Source: JAPORY01 sp965215385
GTDB lineage: Bacteria > Pseudomonadota > Alphaproteobacteria > Rhodobacterales > Rhodobacteraceae
Length of the DNA: 64,000 bases
Direction: 5' to 3'
Assembly (NCBI GenBank): GCA_965215385.1
Contig: OZ244059.1
Coordinates: 3,162,001 to 3,226,000 of the forward strand
Below the pieces are notes generated by a model that did not search any database, was not told the origin of the DNA, and was given only the letters and a program-made list of their open reading frames with translations. The translations under genes were made by a program, and so were the position numbers. Of this stretch, positions 24,337-32,781 are shown in pieces. The first letter of the stretch is position 1. Each line of letters opens with the position of its first letter.

Positions 24337-26370
24337 TCAAGAAAGGGCATTCATCGTCAACAGATCGTACTCCGCCACCGCTTTATCGCATTGATTGAAT
24401 ATGGTGACATGCCAACGAACTTCACCGTAGTCGGCGGTCCTCGGTGTTTTTTTCTTTACCGTTAAGCGAACCTTGATGGAATCGCCGGGATAAACGGGCT
24501 CATAGAAGCGGAGCTTGTCCAGCCCTGAATTCGCTAATACGGGACCTTCATTCGGTTCCACGAACAATCCCGCCGCAAAACTCAACACTAAGTAGCCGTG
24601 GGCAACCCGTCCTGAGAAAAACGGATTGCGTTCGGCCGCCGCGTTATCCAGATGGGCGTAAAACCGATCACCAGTAAACGCGGCAAAGTGCTCAATGTCA
24701 TCAATACTGATCAACCGTGATGGGGTGTACAGCGTATCGCCGATGGTAAGTTCATCGTATGTTTGTGTAAACGGATGTGTTGTCGACGCGTGTTCGTGAG
24801 CCCCCTCGGTCCAGCTATTGGTAATCGCGCTCAGCATGTTTGGACTACCTTGAACCGCGGTTCGTTGCATATAATTCAGGACGCCGCGGATTCCACCAAG
24901 TTCTTCGCCACCGCCAGCCCGTCCGGGACCGCCGTGCACCAGGTGCGGGAGTGGCGACCCGTGACCCGTCGCTTCCCCGGCAACCGAGTGATCACGAAAG
25001 TACAACCGGCCATTGTAGGCACCGGCGCATTGAACTGTATCCCGCGCAACTTTGGGATCATTCGTGAAGATTGAGGTAACCAGCGAACCACCCCCGCGGT
25101 TTGCCAATTCAAGCGCGTGGTCAAGATCGCGATAGCCGATCACCGTTGAAACGGGACCAAACGCCTCGGTTTGATGAACAATATCGGCACTATCAGGGTG
25201 TTCGCAATAAAACAGTCTGGGGACTAAGAATGCTCCTGCCGATGGGTCGGCGTCAAGCAATGAGAGTTCTTCTTGCGCTCCGAAAACGCAAGTGGCTGCT
25301 TGGGCAATATGTGACACATTTTGCAAAACCGCATGCCGATGTTGCACCGAGACTAACGGCCCCATCTGCGTCCTTTGGTGTCGTGGATTGCCGAGTCTCA
25401 GCGCCGCAAGCCGGCGGCGCAATTCTTCAATGGTTTGCTCGACCTGTTGATTGGGAACGAGGATACGACGAATAGCTGTGCATTTCTGACCCGTCTTACT
25501 TGAAATTTCATGACAAACTTCTGTCAAAAAGTGGTTGCAGTCAGGGGTGTGAGGACCAACATCAGGGCCCAAAATCGACGCATTTAAACTGTCTTGCTCG
25601 GCGATAAATCGAACAGAGTTCGCGAGCAGTGGCGGCAACGAGCGCAGCGCCAAAGCCGTATTGGCCGACCCCGTAAAGCTCACCACATCTTGGCCCGTTA
25701 ACCGCGCAAGAGTGGAGTTTAGTTTGCCAGTCACAAATTGAAAGGCTCCCGCCGGAAGGTGCCCAGTCGCAACCATAATTTTGGCGGCGACCTCGGCAAC
25801 ATGGCAGGTTACGGTCGCGGGTTTGACGATGACGGGCAAACCCGCGAGGAACGCAGGCGCGAGTTTTTCAAGCATTCCCCAGATGGGAAAGTTAAAGGCG
25901 TTGACATGCACAGCGACCCCATGCCGCGGCGTGTATATGTGCTGTCCGATGAAGGTACCAGCTTTTGAGATCCGCTCAGCGTTACCCTCGCAGTAAAAAT
26001 GGTCATCTGGCAACTCGCGCCGACCCTTGGAGGCGTAAACAAAGAGCGTCGAAATTCCACCGTCGATATCAAGCTTTTGATCTGCAGCCGTCGCACCGGT
26101 GGAAAAACTAACGTCATAAAGGGCTTGTTTCTGTTCGTTGAGGTCGAGTGCGAGCCGCTTGAGACACTGTGCTCGCTCATGGAAGGTCATGCGGCGCAAA
26201 GTGGGTCCGCCCGTCATGCGTGCGAAAGCGAGCATTGCGTCGGCGTCTAGCTTGTCGCGTCCCGCTATCGCAATAATTTTGCCCGTTGTTGCGTCGGCGA
26301 TTTCTTGATACCCGTCGTCGGGCGGGTGCCACCGCCCAGCGATATAATTTTGGACCGAATGGATGCTCAT
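24337..26370 (-). CDS. paaZ: bifunctional oxepin-CoA hydrolase / 3-oxo-5,6-dehydrosuberyl-CoA semialdehyde dehydrogenase PaaZ
   Basis: 677 residues, full length. The N-terminal aldehyde dehydrogenase shows HVNAFNFPIWGMLEKLAPA, the catalytic Glu near SVRFIAEQDSLN, and the nucleophile Cys in SKTGQKCTAIRR. The C-terminal MaoC (R-hydratase) domain shows the FAAFTGDRFYAHLDNAAAE segment. It opens the oxepin-CoA ring and oxidises the aldehyde in aerobic phenylacetate breakdown. No other paa core gene is nearby; only a PaaK-type ligase occurs at 60318. A decayed second copy lies at 23630-23890. Confidence 0.92.
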   Translation of the reverse strand: MSIHSVQNYIAGRWHPPDDGYQEIADATTGKIIAIAGRDKLDADAMLAFARMTGGPTLRRMTFHERAQCLKRLALDLNEQKQALYDVSFSTGATAADQKLDIDGGISTLFVYASKGRRELPDDHFYCEGNAERISKAGTFIGQHIYTPRHGVAVHVNAFNFPIWGMLEKLAPAFLAGLPVIVKPATVTCHVAEVAAKIMVATGHLPAGAFQFVTGKLNSTLARLTGQDVVSFTGSANTALALRSLPPLLANSVRFIAEQDSLNASILGPDVGPHTPDCNHFLTEVCHEISSKTGQKCTAIRRILVPNQQVEQTIEELRRRLAALRLGNPRHQRTQMGPLVSVQHRHAVLQNVSHIAQAATCVFGAQEELSLLDADPSAGAFLVPRLFYCEHPDSADIVHQTEAFGPVSTVIGYRDLDHALELANRGGGSLVTSIFTNDPKVARDTVQCAGAYNGRLYFRDHSVAGEATGHGSPLPHLVHGGPGRAGGGEELGGIRGVLNYMQRTAVQGSPNMLSAITNSWTEGAHEHASTTHPFTQTYDELTIGDTLYTPSRLISIDDIEHFAAFTGDRFYAHLDNAAAERNPFFSGRVAHGYLVLSFAAGLFVEPNEGPVLANSGLDKLRFYEPVYPGDSIKVRLTVKKKTPRTADYGEVRWHVTIFNQCDKAVAEYDLLTMNALS

Positions 26371-26922
26371 GTCGTTGCTTGGGGGGGCCTTGCGTTGCGG
26401 ATTTCATTCAGGGGCAAGCGAATCTCTTGCGGGGTGAAATGCTTCGTTTTGAGTGTGACCCTCAAGGTCTTGTTCAACGATTCTCGCCATTGATTGACCA
26501 CCTACGGTTAACTTAACCATATGCCAATCGGAACTTGTACATTGACGCTGATATCGTTCGGTTCGACCTCAGAGCGTCATGTTGTTAACCAATGTCGCAT
26601 CGAAATGGCACTAATCCAAGCCGGTGAACAGTCGCACTGTTCCGTTCGCCAATGGGATCACAGGAGCTTGTTGCACGTTCTGCCGTATTCGTCCAGTTTG
26701 AAGATCACAAGATCAGTCTCAGAGTTGGAAACCGGCCGAGATTTTGCTATGAGGGTCGCTGCGTCATTAAATCTCGAGAACGCAAACACTAAAGAGTTAA
26801 TATCGTCAAGCTTGTGAATCAGCGTGCCCTCTCAGAGCTGCACTAAGAGACCGCAGGGATTCGTTCAGCACGGGTTTTGAACAGAAAATGATTTCAAACA
26901 ACGCCGAATGGGGGCAGATGTA
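26371..26922. other. intergenic region between paaZ and puuD, nothing recognised
   Basis: About 550 bases between divergent genes. A forward ORF at 26521-26817 (98 codons) has no recognisable family, no clear ribosome site and no membrane or signal segment, so I do not call it a gene. Promoters for both flanking genes should be here, but no convincing site stands out. Confidence 0.4.
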
Positions 26923-28140
26923 ATGGAGCCAATTATACTCATGGCGTGGCTCGAATTCGCGGTGCGCTGGGTGCACGTGATCACCGCGATTGCTTGGATC
27001 GGATCAAGCTTTTACTTTATCGCTTTGGATCTCGGCCTGCACCGTGACCGTGCCTTGTCCTCAGGTGCCGATGGCGAACAGTGGCAAGTGCACGGCGGGG
27101 GCTTTTACCACCTGCAAAAATATTTGGTCGCACCCGAAAATCTACCGACAGATTTGGTCTGGTTCAAGTGGGAAAGTTATTCCACTTGGCTGTCTGGTTT
27201 TGCGCTTCTCATCCTCGTCTACTACTATGGTGCTGAACTCTATCTGGTCGATCCGACAGTTTGGGATGCACCAATTTGGCAAGCTATCATGCTCTCCTTG
27301 GCCTCATTGGGGTTCGGGTGGCTCGCCTACAATCTAACCTGCAAATTGTTTGTCAATGCCAACCAGACAGTGCTGATGATCGCATTGTTTGTCATACTGG
27401 TTGGCGTTTCTTGGATATATACGCAAGTTTTTTCTGGCCGGGCGGCGCTGCTACATCTCGGTGCGTTCACCGCAACAATCATGTCCGGCAATGTCTTCTT
27501 CATTATCATTCCAAATCAGAAAATTGTGGTCGCGGACATGCAGGCGGGACGGCAGCCCGACGCAATCTACGGCAAAATTGCAAAGCAACGCTCGACCCAC
27601 AACAATTACCTAACCCTGCCAGTGATATTTTTGATGCTATCGATCCACTACCCGTTGGCATTCGCTTCCGAATGGAATTGGTTGATTGCCTCACTCGTCT
27701 TTCTGATTGGGGTTCTCATTCGGCATTTCTTCAACACAATGCACGAGCGGGGCGGCCATCTCTGGTGGACCTGGGGCGTTAGTGCCGCCCTGTTTGCTGT
27801 CATCGTATTCTTGTCGGTACAAAGTATGCCGCTCGACGCCCGTGAAGACGCAACCAGTTCTGAACGCGCCTTTATTGACGCCGAGGGCTTTGACGAGGTC
27901 TACTCGGTGGTGCTCAGTCGCTGCTCAATGTGCCACGCCCAAGAGCCCGTGTGGGACGGGCTTGGTTGGGCTCCGCAGGGGGTGGTGCTGGAGACTCCGG
28001 TGCAAATCGCTCGTCAGGCTCACGCGATCTATCTTCAGTCGGCTGCGAGTGTCGCGATGCCACCGGCGAATGTGAGCTACATGGAAGCGCAAGAGCGTGT
28101 GCAGATCGCTGCTTGGTATCAATCAGCGGTTGGCCGATAA
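26923..28140 (+). CDS. puuD: membrane-bound urate oxidase PuuD with C-terminal cytochrome c domain
   Basis: 405 residues from the ATG at 26923, which has GGGGG eight bases upstream; an ATG at 26908 is in frame. Seven to eight membrane helices form the DUF989/urate hydroxylase domain (WVHVITAIAWIGSSFYFIAL, HGGGFYHLQKY). The C-terminal periplasmic part carries one haem motif, CSMCH, and a distal Met region (SVAMPPANVSYM). PuuD oxidises urate to 5-hydroxyisourate and passes electrons to the cytochrome. No other purine gene is nearby. Confidence 0.92.
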   Translation: MEPIILMAWLEFAVRWVHVITAIAWIGSSFYFIALDLGLHRDRALSSGADGEQWQVHGGGFYHLQKYLVAPENLPTDLVWFKWESYSTWLSGFALLILVYYYGAELYLVDPTVWDAPIWQAIMLSLASLGFGWLAYNLTCKLFVNANQTVLMIALFVILVGVSWIYTQVFSGRAALLHLGAFTATIMSGNVFFIIIPNQKIVVADMQAGRQPDAIYGKIAKQRSTHNNYLTLPVIFLMLSIHYPLAFASEWNWLIASLVFLIGVLIRHFFNTMHERGGHLWWTWGVSAALFAVIVFLSVQSMPLDAREDATSSERAFIDAEGFDEVYSVVLSRCSMCHAQEPVWDGLGWAPQGVVLETPVQIARQAHAIYLQSAASVAMPPANVSYMEAQERVQIAAWYQSAVGR

Positions 28141-28248
28141 GAAAATTGGGAACGGGGTATCATCGTTGCGGGTCGTTGAAGATTTTGCGTTTTGCAGGCA
28201 AGCGACGATGAACCCCTATTCGCTATCAGCAGTGCCGATGAGACAAGA

Positions 28249-30081
28249 ATGAACCGAAGCAATTCCGATATTGTCAGTGTGCGCCCAGTTATTCGACAGC
28301 TGGACGATGTGGTTGTGAGTCGGATTGCCGCCGGCGAAGTCGTCGAAACGCCGGCGTCAGCCGTCAAAGAACTGGTCGAGAATTCTCTTGATGCCGCGGC
28401 AAAACACATTACCATTGATTTTGCGCATGGCGGCAAATCGCTCATTCGCGTGACGGACGATGGCATCGGCATTGAGAGCCATGATTTAACGCTTGCGGTT
28501 GCTCGCCATGCGACCTCCAAGACGGATGGTTCCGATCTACGGCATATACCAACTTTCGGCTTCCGCGGTGAGGCACTGGCGGCACTAGCCGCGGCAGGGC
28601 GGCTGACCATAACCAGTCGCGTCGCTGGTTTTGAAGCGGCGACTCTGCGGGTATCGGGTGGACAACTCAAGCCGATTAGGCCGGCGGCTCTGCGCACGGG
28701 TACCGTAGTGGAGCTGCGCAACTTATTTTACTCGACACCAGCAAGATTAAAATTTCTGCGAACGGATCGCGCCGAGTCGCAAGCGATTATTGATATCGTC
28801 AAACGGATCGCAATGTCAGAACCCGCAATTGCCTTTACGCTGAACGATACTACGAATCCAGACAAACGCCGACTACTGTTGAACGTGGCAGCTGAACAGG
28901 CAGAATTTGCCGCGGCGATCCGCGATCGACTGTCTCACATTATCGGTTCTGATTTCGTCGAGAATGCCTTAACCGTGGCCGGACAGCGAGGCGGGTACCG
29001 CCTGTTCGGCTTGGCGTCCCTTCCGACCTATACCCGAGCGACCGCAATTGCCCAGTATCTGTATGTGAATGGCCGGTCGGTACGCGATCGGACTTTAAGC
29101 GGCGCTCTTCGGGGTGCCTACCGCGATGTCATCAAGCAAGGACGACACCCATCGGCCGTGCTGTTTTATGACTGCGAGCCTGGTCAAGTTGATGTCAATG
29201 TCCATCCGACAAAATCAGAGGTCCGGTTTCGGGATGCGGCGACGGCTCGGAGCCTCTTGGTTTCGACGATCAGAGATACGCTCGCAAAGTCTGGGCATCG
29301 CTCGTCTTCAACCTGCGCGGATGCGGTTCTGGGTGCAATACGCACGCGGCCGTTCGGCACCGGAAGTGTATCAATCGGTGGCGACAACGGGCTGGGAAAT
29401 AGTGCCAATCCAATTGCCACCACGGGCGAATTTTCAGCGTTGAGCGGTGCATTGTCCGGTCAAACGATTAGCGCGGACGAGTATGCGTCGGATGCAGAGG
29501 CGAGCCCGCTCGGAGCCGCGAGGGGTCAGATTCACGAAAACTATATCATTGCGCAAACCCTCGACGGCATGGTGATTGTTGATCAGCACGCTGCGCATGA
29601 ACGCTTGCTATATGAACGACTAAAGCAACAAATGGCGGCGACACGCGTTGCCGCCCAACCCTTACTCATTCCGGATATTGTGGAAATGAGTGAAAATGAT
29701 TGTGCGCAATTGCTTGCGATTGCCGACGATCTAAAGAAATTGGGACTGACCATTGAAGGCTTTGGCGGTAGTGCCATCGCGGTACGGGAGACACCATCCA
29801 TTTTGGGCGAGGTAAATTCGCAAGCCATGTTGCAAGATATTGTTGATGAATTGAACGAACAGGGTGACAGTTCGACGGTTGCCGAGCGGATTGATGCCAT
29901 CCTGAGTACGGTGGCTTGCCACGGCTCAATTCGCAGTGGTCGGCGCCTGCAAGGCGAGGAGATGAATGCCTTATTGCGAGAAATGGAAAACACGCCGCAC
30001 TCCGGACAGTGTAATCACGGGCGACCCACCTACATTGAGCTCAAGTTAGCTGACATTGAGAGATTGTTTGGCCGGACCTAG
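28249..30081 (+). CDS. mutL: DNA mismatch repair protein MutL
   Basis: 610 residues from the ATG at 28249. The GHKL ATPase motifs are in place: ELVENSLDA, DDGIGI, and GFRGEALA. The family's LRxLFYxxPAR segment appears as RNLFYSTPARLKFL. The C-terminal dimerisation domain begins near GQIHENYIIAQT with DQHAAHERLLYE, and the end has CHGSIRSGRRL and CNHGRPT as in alphaproteobacterial MutL. It couples MutS mismatch recognition to repair. It stands alone, 108 bases after puuD. Confidence 0.95.
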   Translation: MNRSNSDIVSVRPVIRQLDDVVVSRIAAGEVVETPASAVKELVENSLDAAAKHITIDFAHGGKSLIRVTDDGIGIESHDLTLAVARHATSKTDGSDLRHIPTFGFRGEALAALAAAGRLTITSRVAGFEAATLRVSGGQLKPIRPAALRTGTVVELRNLFYSTPARLKFLRTDRAESQAIIDIVKRIAMSEPAIAFTLNDTTNPDKRRLLLNVAAEQAEFAAAIRDRLSHIIGSDFVENALTVAGQRGGYRLFGLASLPTYTRATAIAQYLYVNGRSVRDRTLSGALRGAYRDVIKQGRHPSAVLFYDCEPGQVDVNVHPTKSEVRFRDAATARSLLVSTIRDTLAKSGHRSSSTCADAVLGAIRTRPFGTGSVSIGGDNGLGNSANPIATTGEFSALSGALSGQTISADEYASDAEASPLGAARGQIHENYIIAQTLDGMVIVDQHAAHERLLYERLKQQMAATRVAAQPLLIPDIVEMSENDCAQLLAIADDLKKLGLTIEGFGGSAIAVRETPSILGEVNSQAMLQDIVDELNEQGDSSTVAERIDAILSTVACHGSIRSGRRLQGEEMNALLREMENTPHSGQCNHGRPTYIELKLADIERLFGRT

Positions 30082-30600
30082 CCGGTAGCGGCGGTTCTTT
30101 CAGATTCACTCGCTAGTTGCCGTCAACGCTGCTGAAACTGATCATTCCACGCCACCGAATATACCGCATATATCGGGGATCATGAGGGTGTTGACCGATG
30201 CACGGGTGCTGCATTGCCCGTAGGTACCAACGGAGCGTACGGCGAACCCCCTATCGTTTCCATCTTGGCTGCCCTTCACGACCGGTTGTTTCTGCCGCAA
30301 GTTCAGAGCCTTCGTAGCCAGCACCTTGATGCCGAGCAATCGGAAATTGAATGCTGCAAGCCGTGAGCCAGCGGATCCACGTGAATTCCACGAGTCTGGG
30401 TCGGAAAAAAAACACCGATTTTTTGAACAATAATTGTTCACATCCTTGTGAAAGTATGGTAGGTGGCAATTCAAACAACGGATTTGGCGAACTGGGATTG
30501 TTTTTTGGTTTGGATAATCAATCGACGCGACTATGATTAAAAAAATATAATTGGGTACTAGCGGGAAGGCCTGCAGTTGCTTTTGATAGGAGGGTTGGGC
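30082..30600. other. intergenic region before the GPP34 gene, nothing recognised
   Basis: About 520 bases. The minus strand is open from 30474 to 30142 but the translation has no recognisable family, and no ribosome site precedes it. The last 100 bases before 30601 are AT-rich and could hold the promoter of the GPP34 gene. Confidence 0.4.
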
Positions 30601-31254
30601 GTGCTAACACTTGCTGAAGAGATTGTTCTGCTCATGCTTGACGATGAAGGCGGAAAATTCCTTTACGTACCAGAGCATTCTCTGCGGGCGGCGCTTGCAG
30701 GGGCAGTTCTGATGGAACTCGCCTTTCGTGGCAAGATTGACGCTGATCCCGATAGCCTCTTTATTCTTGACACAATGTCCACTGAGGATGGGATGCTCGA
30801 CTCTATTCTCAAACAAATAGCGGCAGAAGCGGAACGGCACGATTGCAGTTATTGGATCCAGTATCTTGGCCGTGAAGCTTACCGGATTCAACAAGTAGCA
30901 CTCCAGCGTCTTTGTGACGCGGGCATCCTAAGGGCTGAGGATAAGTCATTTCTCTGGGTTTTTAAGAGTCGTCGATACCCAGTTCGAGACGATTTAGCCG
31001 AGAAGGAGGTCAAGCAGCGCATTATGGCACTGCTTTTTAGCGATGAGATTCCTGACCCACGCGATATCGCGATCGTTGGTCTTGCCGAGTCTTGCCGCTT
31101 GTTTGAGCGGATGTTTTCTCGCAGTGAGTACGAGCGCGTTCGCGGTCGCATTGAGGAAATTGGTAGATTAGAACTGATCAGTCAAACCATCTCCAAGGTT
31201 ATCCGTGAAATCGAGTTTCAACTCGGACAGGCCACGGCAATCGGTCCGATGTAG
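30601..31254 (+). CDS. GPP34 (Golgi phosphoprotein 3-like) domain protein
   Basis: 217 residues from the GTG at 30601, with GGAGGG four bases upstream. The order LTLAEEIVLLMLDDEGGKF, a central FRGKIDAD stretch and the helical C-terminal half (MALLFSDEIPDPRDIAIVGL) fit the GPP34 family, which in eukaryotes binds PI4P and in bacteria is of unknown role. It is followed after about 115 bases by amtB and then glnE. Whether it takes part in nitrogen control is not shown. Confidence 0.8.
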   Translation: MLTLAEEIVLLMLDDEGGKFLYVPEHSLRAALAGAVLMELAFRGKIDADPDSLFILDTMSTEDGMLDSILKQIAAEAERHDCSYWIQYLGREAYRIQQVALQRLCDAGILRAEDKSFLWVFKSRRYPVRDDLAEKEVKQRIMALLFSDEIPDPRDIAIVGLAESCRLFERMFSRSEYERVRGRIEEIGRLELISQTISKVIREIEFQLGQATAIGPM

Positions 31255-31370
31255 GGCTGATTAAATCGCTCTTGGCTCATCAACACTTTCGGTTTGATGC
31301 CCGCAACCAAGCCATAATATCAGACTCAAAACTGCAGGTTTTCGTCAATTTAAATGAGAAGAAACAGTTC

Positions 31371-32753
31371 ATGATCCAAGCAAATAATAAGTTTACGTTT
31401 GTTCACACCGTCACTCGCATCTTTGCAGTCAGTGTGGTGCTGCTTTTTCTTGGGCTTGCAACGCCCGCATACGCGGCGGCACCGGCCGAAATGTCATTCA
31501 TTCTCAACTCATTTAGCTTCCTCATTTGGGGAGTGCTTGTCATGTGGATGTGCGCCGGATTCACGATGTTAGAATCGGGCTGTGTGCGAACCAAGAATGT
31601 CTCAGTCATCTGTCTTAAGAATATTGGCCTGTTTTCGATTGCGAGCTTGGCGTATTACATCGTCGGCTACAACGTTATGTATGTTGACGTCGAAACGGGT
31701 GGGTTTTTTGGTTCCTTCAAATTGTTCTACGGCTCAAATGAAGCCGAACTCGCCTTGCTTGCGGGGGTGACGGAAGATACCGCTGCCGTTGTCGAGGGCG
31801 GCTATTCGACGATGTCGGATTGGTTTTTCCAAATGGTTTTCGTCGCAACAACGGCCTCAATTATCTCTGGCACCCTCGCGGAACGCGTTCGGCTGACGCC
31901 TTTCTTTGTGTTTGTCGCGTGCCTAACAGCGGTCATTTATCCAATGGTCGGTGCCTGGACGTGGGGCGGCGGTTGGCTGTCTGAAATGGGCTTCCAAGAC
32001 TTTGCTGGTTCGACAATCGTGCACTCGACTGGCGGCTGGGCGGCACTCGCTGGTGCGATCTTGCTTGGTGCCCGCGGCGGACGCTTTCAAAGCGACGGCA
32101 CCGTTAGGGCGATGCCACCCTCCAATGTACCAATTGTTACGCTCGGAGTCTTTATTTTGTGGATGGGGTGGTTCGGCTTCAATGGCGGCTCGCAACTCGC
32201 TTTGAGTTCAGCCCTTGATTTGGTCGCCATTAGTAACATCCTAGCCAATACCAACATCGCGGCGGCGGCGGGTGTTATTGCGTCGCTGATTGTCTCTCGC
32301 CCCTTGCTCGGAAGAATCGATTTGATGGCAACCTTAAACGGTGCTATTGCCGGTTTGGTCGCGATCACCGCCGGCCCCGATATCGTTGCTCATCAGTGGG
32401 CAATTTTCATTGGTGCCGTCGGCGGCCTGATCTCAGTTTTGGGAATCAGACTCCTCGAAATCATCAAAATCGACGATGTCGTCGGGGCCGTGCCGGCACA
32501 CTTGTTCGCCGGGGTTTGGGGAACCCTCGCAGTTTGCATCGCGGCTGGCGGTGACATTATTGTGCAGTCCATTGGTATCGCTGCGATTGGGGCATTCGTA
32601 TTCGGGACCGCAATCATCCTTTGGTTTGTTATCGACAAACTCATCGGACTGCGAATTTCGCCGCAAGCCGAAGCACTCGGTCAAGACGTTACGGAACTGG
32701 GGATTGAGGCCTATCCTGAGTTTGTCGCCGTACCCGAGGATATCGATACCTAA
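31371..32753 (+). CDS. amtB: ammonium transporter AmtB
   Basis: 460 residues from the ATG at 31371; the open frame extends 33 codons upstream without a signal-like start. A signal peptide (ending near AYAAAPAE) precedes eleven membrane helices. The pore histidines are visible in GSTIVHSTGGWAAL and VPAHLFAGVWG. It moves ammonium into the cell and is normally blocked by GlnK, but no glnK lies beside it, which is unusual. glnE follows after 28 bases, so nitrogen uptake and glutamine synthetase control may share a transcript. Confidence 0.94.
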   Translation: MIQANNKFTFVHTVTRIFAVSVVLLFLGLATPAYAAAPAEMSFILNSFSFLIWGVLVMWMCAGFTMLESGCVRTKNVSVICLKNIGLFSIASLAYYIVGYNVMYVDVETGGFFGSFKLFYGSNEAELALLAGVTEDTAAVVEGGYSTMSDWFFQMVFVATTASIISGTLAERVRLTPFFVFVACLTAVIYPMVGAWTWGGGWLSEMGFQDFAGSTIVHSTGGWAALAGAILLGARGGRFQSDGTVRAMPPSNVPIVTLGVFILWMGWFGFNGGSQLALSSALDLVAISNILANTNIAAAAGVIASLIVSRPLLGRIDLMATLNGAIAGLVAITAGPDIVAHQWAIFIGAVGGLISVLGIRLLEIIKIDDVVGAVPAHLFAGVWGTLAVCIAAGGDIIVQSIGIAAIGAFVFGTAIILWFVIDKLIGLRISPQAEALGQDVTELGIEAYPEFVAVPEDIDT

Positions 32754-32781
32754 ACCAAAACCTTAGTCTTTCGGAGGGGCG

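Noticed and set aside
26521..26817. 98-codon forward ORF between paaZ and puuD
   Set aside because: No family, no clear ribosome site, and many mixed-composition alternatives in the same stretch; kept only as a remark.
30142..30474. Minus-strand ORF upstream of the GPP34 gene
   Set aside because: Open for 110 codons but without family, ribosome site or signal; could be chance.
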